Positions 16,923-25,194 of a DNA stretch of 64,000 bases are shown here, piece by piece. Source of the stretch: Sinomonas terrae. Lineage in GTDB: Bacteria; Actinomycetota; Actinomycetes; Actinomycetales; Micrococcaceae. The stretch covers positions 310,001 through 374,000 of the forward strand of contig NZ_JAKZBV010000001.1 in NCBI RefSeq assembly GCF_022539255.1, written 5' to 3'. Each line of letters starts with the position of its first letter. Within the stretch, counting starts at the first letter, position 1. The notes under the pieces are model-generated. The model was not told the DNA's origin and did no database searches. It was given only the letters and a program-made list of their open reading frames with translations. The translations under genes and the position numbers were made by a program.

Positions 16923-18902
16923 ATGCTCAAGACCTTGGTGAAGGTGACATCCTTCGGCATCGCGATATTCCTCTCCCTCCTCGCGGGGATAGCGATGTCA
17001 ACAGCCGAGAGTGCATTTCCCTGGGGGACGGAATTCAAGGCGAGCCTTGATTTCACGCACAGCGGTCTGTCGAAGGATCAGGCGATCGCAGAACTGGATT
17101 CGATGGCGGATGGGTCGGGCCTGCGCTTGGCCAAGGTGGTGGCAGACCCGAACGACTTCTTCAATTCGCGGTCCCTCTACGTTTTCAGACGAGCCGCACC
17201 CCAGGAGCCGCAGGACATCGACTGGTTCAAGCCGGGGATGCACGGCCGTCTGCTTCCGTCTCATGATCTCGGAACGGCTTCCCTCAACGGCCCCTACGTG
17301 TACTCGGGAGGCCCTGCCGCAGAAAGGGCCTTCCTCGAGTGGACCGACGCCAACGGCGTCGGGCGGAGCGTCGTAGCGCGGAATCCCGCAACGATCCTCA
17401 GCCAAGCGCTTATCGAGAGCGGAGCCTGGCTCACGCTTCTCACGTGCGCTGTCCTCTCGGCCACCGCGGTCATCTCCTGGTATGTGCTGCGTGCGCGGGC
17501 CCGGGCCCTCAAGGCCCTCCACGGCGCGCGGACGTTGAGGATCGCATCTGATGACATCTTCTCGCTTCTGGGATCCTTCGGCGCGTCTGCTGCCCTCGGC
17601 CTGGCGGCCTCCGCTGCCGCAGTCGTGTTCCAGGGCAAGGCCTCCCACCTGCCGGAGTTCCTTCTTACGGCGGGTTCATTCATCGCTTGCGCGGCGGTGG
17701 GGGTGGGACTCTGCGCACTGGTGATGGGTGTGATGACCTGGCCGACGATAGATGGCTTGGCTTCGCGCCGACCGCCCGAGAAGCACTTCGGTATGGTCAG
17801 CGAGATCCTGAAGGCGGGAACACTCGTGCTGGTTGCCGTGACGCTCCCCGTCATCGGCGCTTCCATCGCTCAAGCCGCGAATCTCTCGACACAGAACGCG
17901 AAGTGGCAGGTGCTGAAGGACAACGTCGCACTCCGGATCTCGGTCCAATCCGACGCGGAATTCGCCACTCATCAAGAGGCTCTCCGCAATATTGCTGCTT
18001 CAGCGTCCCGTGCGGGAAAGCTGACCATGTCCTATGCATTCCCACCTGGGAACAGCGGTTCGGGCGAGTTCGACGGGATCGTGCTGGTCAACCCTGAGTA
18101 CCTGCAGACGATCGCCCCGCTCCTCATCCACGAGACGTCGCAAGCCCAGAATCTGCTGGACAGGGTCGCGGAGCCGGTCGTATACGACTTCCTTCCCCCG
18201 GGAGCCAAGGACTTCTGGAGTCGTCAGTTCCCCCTGCTGAACCGAGCCGGGAACAACCATCAGGGGATCGATGAGACTCTGCGGTACTACCGGTATACCG
18301 GCCCCGAGGAATTCCCCGCCCTGCCTCCGGTAGTCGGAGAGATGGTGCAGTTCCACCATCCTCTGATCATCGTGGCGGATCGCCCAGCGGAGACGTTCAA
18401 CGACTCCACTATGGCTGCCTTCCTCTCCTCTGGGAACCTCACGTTCAGCGATGCGAGCTGGGTCAACACCAATCTCCAGGAGTCATCGCTCGCGGCCGCC
18501 GTGCTGTCAGTCGACAGGATCGCCGATGCCGCCCTCTACAACAGCCAGCTCCAGAATCAGTCGGCCGGCCTCAAAGCGCTTTCCTTCGCCCTCGTGCTGC
18601 TGGCCTTGACAATGGGAATCGCCGTCTCGGCCATCGTCTACTCGATCTCCGGGGCAAAGCGACTTTTCGTCCAGCGCACGGCTGGCTGGACGTGGTCACG
18701 CGTGCTTCGTCGACGCATGACGTGGGAAGGCGCCCTCGCGACAGCCCTCGCAGGCGGCATGTTCTTCGCCCTGGGCGCGGACCGACGGCCGGAGACCTTG
18801 TGGACCCTGACAGGGATACCGCTTTATGTCGCGATTTCTTTAACCCTGCACATCGCCTTCGCCAAGGGCGTTTTCGCCAAGACATTAGCCCGCAGAGCCT
18901 GA
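16923..18902 (+). CDS. Bacteriocin-associated integral membrane protein (DUF1430-like)
   Basis: This 659-residue protein has about seven membrane segments. The first is at 8-28, a group lies at about 165-330, and the last three lie at about 560-655. Two large outside domains separate them. The arrangement and the conserved DGIVLVNPEYL and VYDFLPPGAK segments recall the putative immunity/permease proteins found beside lactococcin-972-type bacteriocins. It is followed by its ATPase 25 bases on. Together they would form a MacB/FtsX-type exporter or a bacteriocin self-protection pump. No bacteriocin gene was found beside it. Assignment to the family is from overall shape and context, so moderately sure. 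Confidence 0.7.
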   Translation: MLKTLVKVTSFGIAIFLSLLAGIAMSTAESAFPWGTEFKASLDFTHSGLSKDQAIAELDSMADGSGLRLAKVVADPNDFFNSRSLYVFRRAAPQEPQDIDWFKPGMHGRLLPSHDLGTASLNGPYVYSGGPAAERAFLEWTDANGVGRSVVARNPATILSQALIESGAWLTLLTCAVLSATAVISWYVLRARARALKALHGARTLRIASDDIFSLLGSFGASAALGLAASAAAVVFQGKASHLPEFLLTAGSFIACAAVGVGLCALVMGVMTWPTIDGLASRRPPEKHFGMVSEILKAGTLVLVAVTLPVIGASIAQAANLSTQNAKWQVLKDNVALRISVQSDAEFATHQEALRNIAASASRAGKLTMSYAFPPGNSGSGEFDGIVLVNPEYLQTIAPLLIHETSQAQNLLDRVAEPVVYDFLPPGAKDFWSRQFPLLNRAGNNHQGIDETLRYYRYTGPEEFPALPPVVGEMVQFHHPLIIVADRPAETFNDSTMAAFLSSGNLTFSDASWVNTNLQESSLAAAVLSVDRIADAALYNSQLQNQSAGLKALSFALVLLALTMGIAVSAIVYSISGAKRLFVQRTAGWTWSRVLRRRMTWEGALATALAGGMFFALGADRRPETLWTLTGIPLYVAISLTLHIAFAKGVFAKTLARRA

Positions 18903-18927
18903 GGTCCCTCGCCTGAAAGGAGTGCCG

Positions 18928-19590
18928 GTGGAAATCACCGCACAGAACGTCAACGTAAAGATCGACGGGCAACAGGTGCTCCACGACGAGAGCGTGTGTG
19001 CCAAACCGGGCCGCACGCTCGCTCTGGTCGGACCGAGCGGCTCCGGCAAGACAACCCTGCTCAATGTACTGTCACTCCTCCGCCGCGTTGACGGCGGAAC
19101 CGTACTGGTCGGCGGACAGGACGCCACGGCATGGGACGATCGCCGGCGACGCAGATTCTGGCAAGAGCACGCCGCCTTCGTGTTCCAGGACTACGGGCTC
19201 ATCGACGAGGAATCCGTCGCGTACAACGTAGCCCTTTCGAAACTTCCCCTGTTCGCCCAGCGAGCCGGCCGTATAGCAGGGGTCAGAGATGCCCTCGAGC
19301 GTGTAGGTCTCGACGGGCGTTCGGCCCACAAGGTCTCAACCCTGAGCGGCGGCGAGAAGCAGCGTGTGGGACTTGCCCGCGCGATGTTCCGCTCGGCAGA
19401 CGTGATCTTCGCCGATGAGCCCACTGCATCACTCGACCGCAACAATCGGAGCCTCGTCACGAATTTCCTCCTCGAAGAAGCCGCACGCGGAGTTGCAGTG
19501 ATTGTTGCAACCCACGACGAAGTCCTCATGGCTGCCTGCGACCAGCGACTCAACCTGGAAGGCACTGATCAGGGGCTGGCTCCTCCGTGA
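18928..19590 (+). CDS. ABC transporter ATPase, bacteriocin-export type
   Basis: This 220-residue ATPase has all motifs: Walker A GPSGSGKTT, Q-loop FQDYGLIDE, signature LSGGEKQRVGLARA, Walker B VIFADEPTASLD, and a switch histidine in VATHDE. The short length and the sequence FVFQDYGLIDEESVAYN fit the MacB-like group that includes the lactococcin-972 export ATPases. The GTG at 18928 is chosen because AAAGGAG lies five bases upstream; an upstream GTG at 18922 overlaps that site. It is cotranscribed with the membrane protein gene before it. Confidence 0.85.
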   Translation: MEITAQNVNVKIDGQQVLHDESVCAKPGRTLALVGPSGSGKTTLLNVLSLLRRVDGGTVLVGGQDATAWDDRRRRRFWQEHAAFVFQDYGLIDEESVAYNVALSKLPLFAQRAGRIAGVRDALERVGLDGRSAHKVSTLSGGEKQRVGLARAMFRSADVIFADEPTASLDRNNRSLVTNFLLEEAARGVAVIVATHDEVLMAACDQRLNLEGTDQGLAPP

Positions 19591-19613
19591 CCACCGATCT
19601 TTGTGTCCGCGGC

Positions 19614-20606
19614 CTACCGCCGCTTGATCTCCAGCTGCGCGTTGTTCGCCGGCGTCTGTCCCTTGACGGGAACGTCGCCGAGGGCCCCGTCGATGGCGGC
19701 GAGGACGTCGTCGCTCAGCTCGACCCCCGAGGCGGCGGCGTTCTTGTGGACCTGCTCCGGCCGGGACGCACCGATGATCGCCGAGGCGAGTTCGCTGCGG
19801 CGCAGGACCCAAGCGAGGGCCATTGTCGTGAGGTCGAGGCCTGCGCCTTCGGCGATCGGCACGAGCCGCTGGACCGCCTCGAGGATCGGATCCTGGAGAA
19901 AGCGGTCCTTGAACGCGTTCATGGACTCGTTGGCGAAGCGGCTGTCCTCGGGCACGGACTGCCCCGGCTTGTACTTGCCGGTCAGCACGCCCTGCGCGAG
20001 CGGCGACCACACGATCTGCGAGATGCCGTTCGCGGCGCACAGCGGGAAGACCTGCTCCTCCGGTGCCTGCCAGAGCATCGAATACTGGGGCTGCGACGAG
20101 ACGAACAGATCGGGCCCGGCGATATCGATCGCCGTCTGGATCTGTTCCGGGGTCCACTCGCTGAATCCGAGGTACCGGGCTTTGCCCTGCTCCACGACCT
20201 TCTGGAACGCCTCGATCGTGTCCTCGATCGGCACGCTCGAGTCAAACCGGTGCGCCTGGTACAGGTCCACGTAGTCAGTCTTGAGGCGGGTCAGCGACGC
20301 GTCGATCTGCTTGGCAATCTGCTCGGGGGACAGGCCAGAATCGGTGTCCGACATCTGGCCGAAGACCTTCGTCGCGAGGATGTAGGAATCGCGCGGGTGC
20401 TTGGAGAGGATCTCGCCCCACGCCGTCTCGGCCGCACCCCGCCCGTAGACATTCGCCGTGTCGAAGAAGTTGATTCCGGCATCGAAGGCTGCCTCAGTGC
20501 AGGCCAGCGTCTGTTCCGCTTCGATCCCGCCCGAATACGTGAGCCATGAGCCGAGGGAGATCTCTGAGACTTCGAGGTCGGAACTGCCGAGTTTGCGATA
20601 GCGCAT
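19614..20606 (-). CDS. Aldo/keto reductase, Kv-beta-like
   Basis: This 330-residue protein has FFDTANVYGRGAAE (D and Y), LATKVFG (lysine) and LYQAHRFD (histidine), with the GKARYLGFSEW and SAIIGASRPEQVHKN segments typical of the Kv-beta/YghZ branch of aldo/keto reductases. It is a NADPH-dependent carbonyl reductase of unknown substrate. The ATG at 20606 has GGAGG nine bases upstream. It is convergent with the bacteriocin-type ATPase and divergent from the pca operon. Confidence 0.87.
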   Translation of the reverse strand: MRYRKLGSSDLEVSEISLGSWLTYSGGIEAEQTLACTEAAFDAGINFFDTANVYGRGAAETAWGEILSKHPRDSYILATKVFGQMSDTDSGLSPEQIAKQIDASLTRLKTDYVDLYQAHRFDSSVPIEDTIEAFQKVVEQGKARYLGFSEWTPEQIQTAIDIAGPDLFVSSQPQYSMLWQAPEEQVFPLCAANGISQIVWSPLAQGVLTGKYKPGQSVPEDSRFANESMNAFKDRFLQDPILEAVQRLVPIAEGAGLDLTTMALAWVLRRSELASAIIGASRPEQVHKNAAASGVELSDDVLAAIDGALGDVPVKGQTPANNAQLEIKRR

Positions 20607-20689
20607 GCTGGTGCCTCCATTGTCGTAATGGCCTACCCTCCATCAGTACGCCCGTTTGACCGGGCCGAGGAAGGTCCTCCCAGACCTAG

Positions 20690-20845
20690 TTACGGCCCAG
20701 CCCCAGCTATTGCCCGGACCTCATTATGGGGAGCACGCCCGCGCTCCAGCCCGGTTGTGTTTTCCCAATCAGTCGTGGAAGCGGCGTGTCGCGGGAAAGC
20801 CTCGTGCCGGGCAATCAGAAGTGGGCGGGAGCGGGGGGAAGGTGA
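20690..20845. repeat. Dispersed intergenic repeat (family B), copy 1
   Basis: Bases 20749-20771 are an exact 23-bp inverted match to 51609-51631, and 20739-20753 match 28714-28728 in reverse. The unit also contains CGGCGTGTCGCGGGAAA, which links it loosely to family A. It sits between the aldo/keto reductase gene and the pca promoter. Confidence 0.6.
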
Positions 20846-20872
20846 GACTCTGCAAGCCCCTCGACCAAGTAC

Positions 20873-20887
20873 TTCCGTTGAACGGAA
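20873..20887. promoter_or_regulatory. IclR-type operator upstream of pcaH
   Basis: TTCCGTTGAACGGAA is a perfect 15-bp palindrome around a central base, 167 bases before the pcaH start. The identical 15-mer occurs at 33342-33356 upstream of pobA, and a degenerate copy at 32414-32428 precedes the IclR gene next to pobA. A shared regulator is the simplest explanation. Confidence 0.8.
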
Positions 20888-20949
20888 GAACCTCTACCTC
20901 ATCTGACCCCTCACTCCTAGCCTGAGAGAACCGCCCGTGCTCACATCTT

Positions 20950-20983
20950 GTTCGCATCACGAACACTTGTGCAGAATGCGAAC
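20950..20983. promoter_or_regulatory. Second dyad in the pcaH leader
   Basis: GTTCGCAT (20950-20957) and ATGCGAAC (20976-20983) are exact inverted copies. The left half is also part of a tighter dyad, GTTCG-CATCA-CGAAC (20950-20964). It lies between the 15-bp palindrome and the pcaH start and could be a site for the operon-encoded IclR protein PcaR or form an RNA hairpin. Confidence 0.5.
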
Positions 20984-21053
20984 GGCGCTGTACTTTCGAA
21001 GAGGAGACGGTGCCGCGCGCAGGGCACTCAGCAAGGAAGCTAGAGGAGGAACT

Positions 21054-21872
21054 ATGGGCGAGCCCGTCAAATCGTCCGACGTCGCAGCTGACAATCAAGC
21101 GATCGTCAGCCAAGAGATCCGGGACATCGAAGAGGGCTACCAAGCGGCTCGCGCCGCCGGCCAGCCCGCGGAGATCCAGCCGCGCGTCGACTACCCGCCG
21201 TATCGCAGCTCGATCCTGCGGCATCCCACCAAGAGCCTGCACCACACCGATCCGGAGACGATCGAGCTCTACAGCCCGGCATTCGGCCACCAGGACGTGC
21301 ACGCGCTCGAGTCGAATCTCACCATCCAGCATGGCGGTGAACCGCTCGGGGAGCGCATGGTCCTGCGGGGCAAGGTGCTCGACGGCAATGGCCGTCCGGT
21401 CGCGGGCCAGCTCGTCGAGATCTGGCAGGCGAACTCCGCCGGCCGCTACATCCACAAGCGCGACCAGCACCCGGCGCCGATCGACCCGAACTTCACGGGC
21501 GTAGGCCGCTGCATCACCGGCCCCGACGGCTCCTATGAGTTCCTGACCATCAAGCCGGGTGCCTACCCGTGGAAGAACCACCTCAACGCGTGGCGCCCGG
21601 CGCACATCCACTTCAGCCTCTTCGGCACCGAGTTCACCCAGCGCATCGTGACCCAGATGTACTTCCCCGGAGATCAGCTCTTCCCCTTGGACCCGATCTA
21701 TCAGTCGATCGTCGACCAGGATGCGCGGGACCGTCTCGTGGCCCGCTACAACCACGACCTCACCTCGCCTGAGTGGGCGCTGGGCTACGAGTGGGACATC
21801 GTCCTCACGGGCTCGAAGCGGACCTGGACCGAGAACGAAGCGTATGGAGAGCAGGGCGAGAGTGAGCACTGA
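21054..21872 (+). CDS. pcaH: Protocatechuate 3,4-dioxygenase beta subunit
   Basis: This 272-residue subunit carries the non-heme iron site of protocatechuate 3,4-dioxygenase. The expected ligands are visible as Y132 (GRYIHKRDQH), Y171 (GAYPW), H184 and H186 (RPAHIHF). With PcaG it cleaves protocatechuate between the hydroxyls to 3-carboxy-cis,cis-muconate in the cytoplasm. The ATG at 21054 has GAGGAGGA five bases upstream. It is the first gene of a long operon with overlapping or near-overlapping joints, led by two dyads that probably control it. Confidence 0.95.
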   Translation: MGEPVKSSDVAADNQAIVSQEIRDIEEGYQAARAAGQPAEIQPRVDYPPYRSSILRHPTKSLHHTDPETIELYSPAFGHQDVHALESNLTIQHGGEPLGERMVLRGKVLDGNGRPVAGQLVEIWQANSAGRYIHKRDQHPAPIDPNFTGVGRCITGPDGSYEFLTIKPGAYPWKNHLNAWRPAHIHFSLFGTEFTQRIVTQMYFPGDQLFPLDPIYQSIVDQDARDRLVARYNHDLTSPEWALGYEWDIVLTGSKRTWTENEAYGEQGESEH

Positions 21873-22446
21873 AATGCCTGCAAGTGAGCAGCTGACCCCC
21901 ACACCCGGCCAGACCGTCGGCCCCTTCTTCGGTTACGCGCTCCCGTTCGAAAAGGGCGGCGAGCTCGTGCCCCCGGGCAGCCCGAACAGCGTCAAGCTCC
22001 ACGGCACTGTGTACGACGGCAACGGCAACCCGATCCCGGACGCCCTCGTCGAGATCTGGCAGGCGGACTCGAACGGCAACATCCCGGACGAGACAGGCTC
22101 ACTGGTCCGCGACGGCTACACGTTCACGGGCTGGGGCCGCACCCCGGTCGGCAACACGGGCAAGTACGTCTTCTCGACCGTGAATCCGGGCCCGACGGAG
22201 CCGGGCAAGGCGCCCTTCTTCGCCGTCGCCGTCTTCGCACGCGGCCTCATGAACCGGCTCTTCACACGCGCCTATCTGCCTGAGGACACGGAGGCACTCG
22301 AGAACGACGCGCTGCTCAGCTCCCTCGAGCCCGCCCGCCGCAAGACGCTGATCGCTGAGCGTCTCGCCGATGGGTCGCTCCACTGGGACATCCGCCTCCA
22401 GGGCGAGGATGAGACTGTCTTCCTCGACTTCCACGCCGAGGGCTGA
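21862..22446 (+). CDS. pcaG: Protocatechuate 3,4-dioxygenase alpha subunit
   Basis: This subunit of about 194 residues starts with the family hallmark TPGQTVGPFFGYALPF. It shares the intradiol dioxygenase fold (LVEIWQADSNG, GRTPVGNTGKYVF) but lacks the full iron ligand set, as expected of PcaG. It pairs with PcaH. A GTG at 21862 overlaps the pcaH stop by 11 bases and gives MSTEMPASEQ; an ATG at 21874 directly after the pcaH stop is the alternative. Translation is probably coupled to pcaH. Confidence 0.93.
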   Translation: MSTEMPASEQLTPTPGQTVGPFFGYALPFEKGGELVPPGSPNSVKLHGTVYDGNGNPIPDALVEIWQADSNGNIPDETGSLVRDGYTFTGWGRTPVGNTGKYVFSTVNPGPTEPGKAPFFAVAVFARGLMNRLFTRAYLPEDTEALENDALLSSLEPARRKTLIAERLADGSLHWDIRLQGEDETVFLDFHAEG

Positions 22447-22451
22447 CGGCC

Positions 22452-23894
22452 GTGACGGACCCCGCAGATCGCGGCCTGCTCTCCCCGGCTTGGGCTAGCC
22501 CGGCCCTTGCCGGAGCGACGGGCGACGACGCGATCATCGCCGCGATGCTCGAACTCGAGGCATCGTGGGCGGAGACGCTCGAGGCCGCGGGGCTCGTCGA
22601 GGCGGGATCCGGGGCCGCGGTACGCGATGCCGTGAAGCAAGGCACGACGGCGGGAACATACGACGGCGCGCGGCTCGCCGAAGCTTCGCAGGGCGGCGGC
22701 AACCCAGTCATCCCGCTCGTCAAGACACTTCGAGAGACCACGCCAACGCCGGGGAAGGCAGCCGTCCACAAGGGTCTCACGAGTCAGGACGTGCTCGATT
22801 CGGCACTCATGCTGACCGCCAAGCGGGCGATTGCGGGGATTCTCGCGGACCTGAGCCCCGCCGCCGAGGCACTCGCGCGGCTCGCCGACCGTTACCGGAC
22901 CACCCCGCAGGTGGCCCGCACGCTAACCCAGCACTCGCTGCCCTCGAGCTTCGGGCTCAAGGCGGCGAACTGGCTTCAGGGTGTCGCGCACGCCGAATCG
23001 CGACTCTCCTCGCTCGCCTTCCCGGTGCAGTGCGGGGGAGCGGCCGGGACGAACGCCTCGCTCGTCGCACTCGGCGGCGAACCGGCCGCCCTCGCGGCGG
23101 ACTGGGCGCAGCGCTCGGGCCTCGAAACCGCGGTTGCGCCCTGGCAGTCGTTCCGGGGACCTGTCACGGATCTCGGCCATGCGCTCGCGGCCGTGACCAC
23201 GGCCGCGGGGCACGTGGCCAACGACGTCATGCTGCTCGCGCGCCCCGAGTTCGGCGAGCTCGGCGAACCTCTCGCCGAGGGCCGTGGTGGCTCCTCAGCG
23301 ATGCCGCAGAAGCAGAACCCTGCCCTTTCGGTGCTCATCCGCTCGGCCGCGCTTCAAGCGCCGGCTCAAGTGGCGCAGCTCGAGATCGCGGCGGCCCTGA
23401 GCGAGGACGAGCGCGCCGGCGGCGCGTGGCACAGCGAATGGCCTGCCCTCCGGGAGCTCCTGCGCCTCGCGGGTGGTGCTGCGGCCTCGCTGCGTGAGCT
23501 CGTCGAGGGCCTACGCGTGTTCCCGGAGGCGATGCGCCGGAACCTCGAGCTGAGCGGGCCGCTGCTCGTGAGCGAGCGGCTCATGCTTGAGCTCTCCGGC
23601 GTAGCAGAGGGCGGGCGGGCGGGTGTCCAGAAGGCAGTGGATGCGACGCTCGCCGCCGCTGCCAACGGTGCTGGCACTTCCGAACAGGCGTGCATCCTGC
23701 GCAAGGAACTGCGCGCCGTCGTCCGTTCCGAGGCAGCCGGCGAGGACTTCGACGCGCGGCTCGACGAGCTGCTCGACCCCGCCGGATACCAAGGTGACGC
23801 GGCTGGGATCGTCGACCGGATCCTGAAGACCTACGAAGAAACCGCGGCCGAGCGCCGCCACGACCCGTCGCGCCGTCACGTCCGCAGGGTCTGA
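22452..23894 (+). CDS. pcaB: 3-carboxy-cis,cis-muconate cycloisomerase
   Basis: This 480-residue enzyme belongs to the fumarase/aspartase superfamily, shown by GSSAMPQKQNPA near residue 280 and TLTQHSLPSSFG near 160. It lactonises 3-carboxymuconate to 4-carboxymuconolactone, the second ring-cleavage step. The GTG start lies five bases after the pcaG stop. The C-terminal tail (RRHDPSRRHVRR) is encoded by the left arm of a very strong hairpin that encloses the stop codon, so the tail may not be under much protein-level constraint. Confidence 0.93.
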   Translation: MTDPADRGLLSPAWASPALAGATGDDAIIAAMLELEASWAETLEAAGLVEAGSGAAVRDAVKQGTTAGTYDGARLAEASQGGGNPVIPLVKTLRETTPTPGKAAVHKGLTSQDVLDSALMLTAKRAIAGILADLSPAAEALARLADRYRTTPQVARTLTQHSLPSSFGLKAANWLQGVAHAESRLSSLAFPVQCGGAAGTNASLVALGGEPAALAADWAQRSGLETAVAPWQSFRGPVTDLGHALAAVTTAAGHVANDVMLLARPEFGELGEPLAEGRGGSSAMPQKQNPALSVLIRSAALQAPAQVAQLEIAAALSEDERAGGAWHSEWPALRELLRLAGGAAASLRELVEGLRVFPEAMRRNLELSGPLLVSERLMLELSGVAEGGRAGVQKAVDATLAAAANGAGTSEQACILRKELRAVVRSEAAGEDFDARLDELLDPAGYQGDAAGIVDRILKTYEETAAERRHDPSRRHVRRV

Positions 23895-23918
23895 ACCCTG
23901 CGGACGTGACGGCGCGAC
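23867..23918 (+). terminator. 24-bp perfect hairpin around the pcaB stop codon
   Basis: The 24 bases at 23867-23890 are exactly complementary to 23895-23918, with a four-base loop that contains the pcaB TGA. It sits inside the operon, 34 bases before pcaL. It may act as a partial terminator, an mRNA stabiliser or a processing site that sets pcaHGB apart from pcaLFIJR. Confidence 0.75.
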
Positions 23919-23952
23919 GAAAGACGCGACGAAAGAAAGGAACGGAACAGAC

Positions 23953-25194
23953 GTGAGCGTGCCACAGATCCGTGCCGTGCGGCTCTCGCCGCGGGAGCAG
24001 CTGGGCGAGAAGGAGCTCGTGGTCCTGGGGCCGTCCCTCGGGACATCGACGGTCATGTGGGACGCCGTCGCCCACCTCCTCGGCGAGGACTACGACGTCC
24101 TCGGTTGGGACCTCCCGGGCCACGGCGTCTCGCCTGCACCGGCCCCGGACGCAGAGTTCAGCGTCGGTGATCTCGCGGACGCCGTGGTCGCACTCGTGGA
24201 CTCGATTGTGCCGGGCGCGGCGTCCTCACCTACGGCGTTTCACTACGCCGGCGATTCAGTGGGCGGCGCGACCGGCGCCGAGCTCGCGCTGCGCCACCCT
24301 GACCGCCTGCTGAGCCTCGCCATGTTCTGCTCGTCCGCGCGCTTCAACGGCGCCGAGGGCTATGCCGAACGCGCCGAGCTCGTCGCGAAGCAGGGCACGG
24401 CAGTTCGCCTCCAGGCCTCGGCCGAGATCTGGTTCGCGCCGGGCTTCCTCGGCGAGCACCCGGCCGAGTCGTCCCGGCTTCTCCACACGCTCCGCGATGC
24501 CGACCGCTTCGGCTACGCCGCGGTGTGCCGCGCGATCTCGGCCTACGACGTCCGCGACCGCTTCGGCGACATCGCGGTCCCGTTCCTCGCCGTCGCCGGC
24601 GAATTCGACTCCGTCTGCCCGTTCTCGGATGCCGAATGGATGGCCGAGCACGCTCAGCAGGGAACCGCCGTCGAGCTTCCCGGAGTGGCACACATTGCGC
24701 CGGCCGAAAATCCCGTCGCCGTGGCCGAGCTGCTGCGCAAGCACTTCTCGGCCGCTGCGCTGGACACGCGACGCGATCCGCGGGCCGGTGCCGTCCAAGC
24801 CGACGCCACCCAGCGCGAGGTGTACGACGGCGGCATGGTCGTTCGGCGCGAAGTCCTCGGCGACGCGCACGTCGACAGGGCGAATCAGAACACCGACGAG
24901 TTCACGGCCGAGTTCCAGAACATGATCACGCGCATCGCATGGGGCGGCATCTGGACGCGGCCGGGGCTCACGAGGCAGATGCGTTCGGTGGCTGTGCTCA
25001 CGGCGATGATCGCCCACGGGCACTGGGACGAGTTCGCGATGCACGTGCGTGCGGCCCTGCGCAACGGGCTCACGCGGGACGAGATCAAGGAAGTGATCCT
25101 GCAGTCCGCCATCTACTGCGGGGTGCCCTCCGCCAACACGGCTTTCAAGGTGGCGCAGAAGACTTTGGCAGACGTTGATAAGGAACAGCAGTGA
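23953..25194 (+). CDS. pcaL: Bifunctional 3-oxoadipate enol-lactonase / 4-carboxymuconolactone decarboxylase
   Basis: This 413-residue fusion joins an alpha/beta hydrolase (about 1-265, PcaD) to a carboxymuconolactone decarboxylase (about 285-410, PcaC). The first part has the nucleophile in AGDSVGG and the histidine in GVAHIAP. The second has NQNTDEFTAEFQ, LTAMIAHGHWDEF and EVILQSAIYCGVPSAN. The fusion is typical of actinobacteria. Together the domains decarboxylate 4-carboxymuconolactone and hydrolyse the enol-lactone to 3-oxoadipate. The GTG at 23953 follows AAAGGAAC; its stop overlaps the pcaF start by four bases. Confidence 0.94.
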   Translation: MSVPQIRAVRLSPREQLGEKELVVLGPSLGTSTVMWDAVAHLLGEDYDVLGWDLPGHGVSPAPAPDAEFSVGDLADAVVALVDSIVPGAASSPTAFHYAGDSVGGATGAELALRHPDRLLSLAMFCSSARFNGAEGYAERAELVAKQGTAVRLQASAEIWFAPGFLGEHPAESSRLLHTLRDADRFGYAAVCRAISAYDVRDRFGDIAVPFLAVAGEFDSVCPFSDAEWMAEHAQQGTAVELPGVAHIAPAENPVAVAELLRKHFSAAALDTRRDPRAGAVQADATQREVYDGGMVVRREVLGDAHVDRANQNTDEFTAEFQNMITRIAWGGIWTRPGLTRQMRSVAVLTAMIAHGHWDEFAMHVRAALRNGLTRDEIKEVILQSAIYCGVPSANTAFKVAQKTLADVDKEQQ

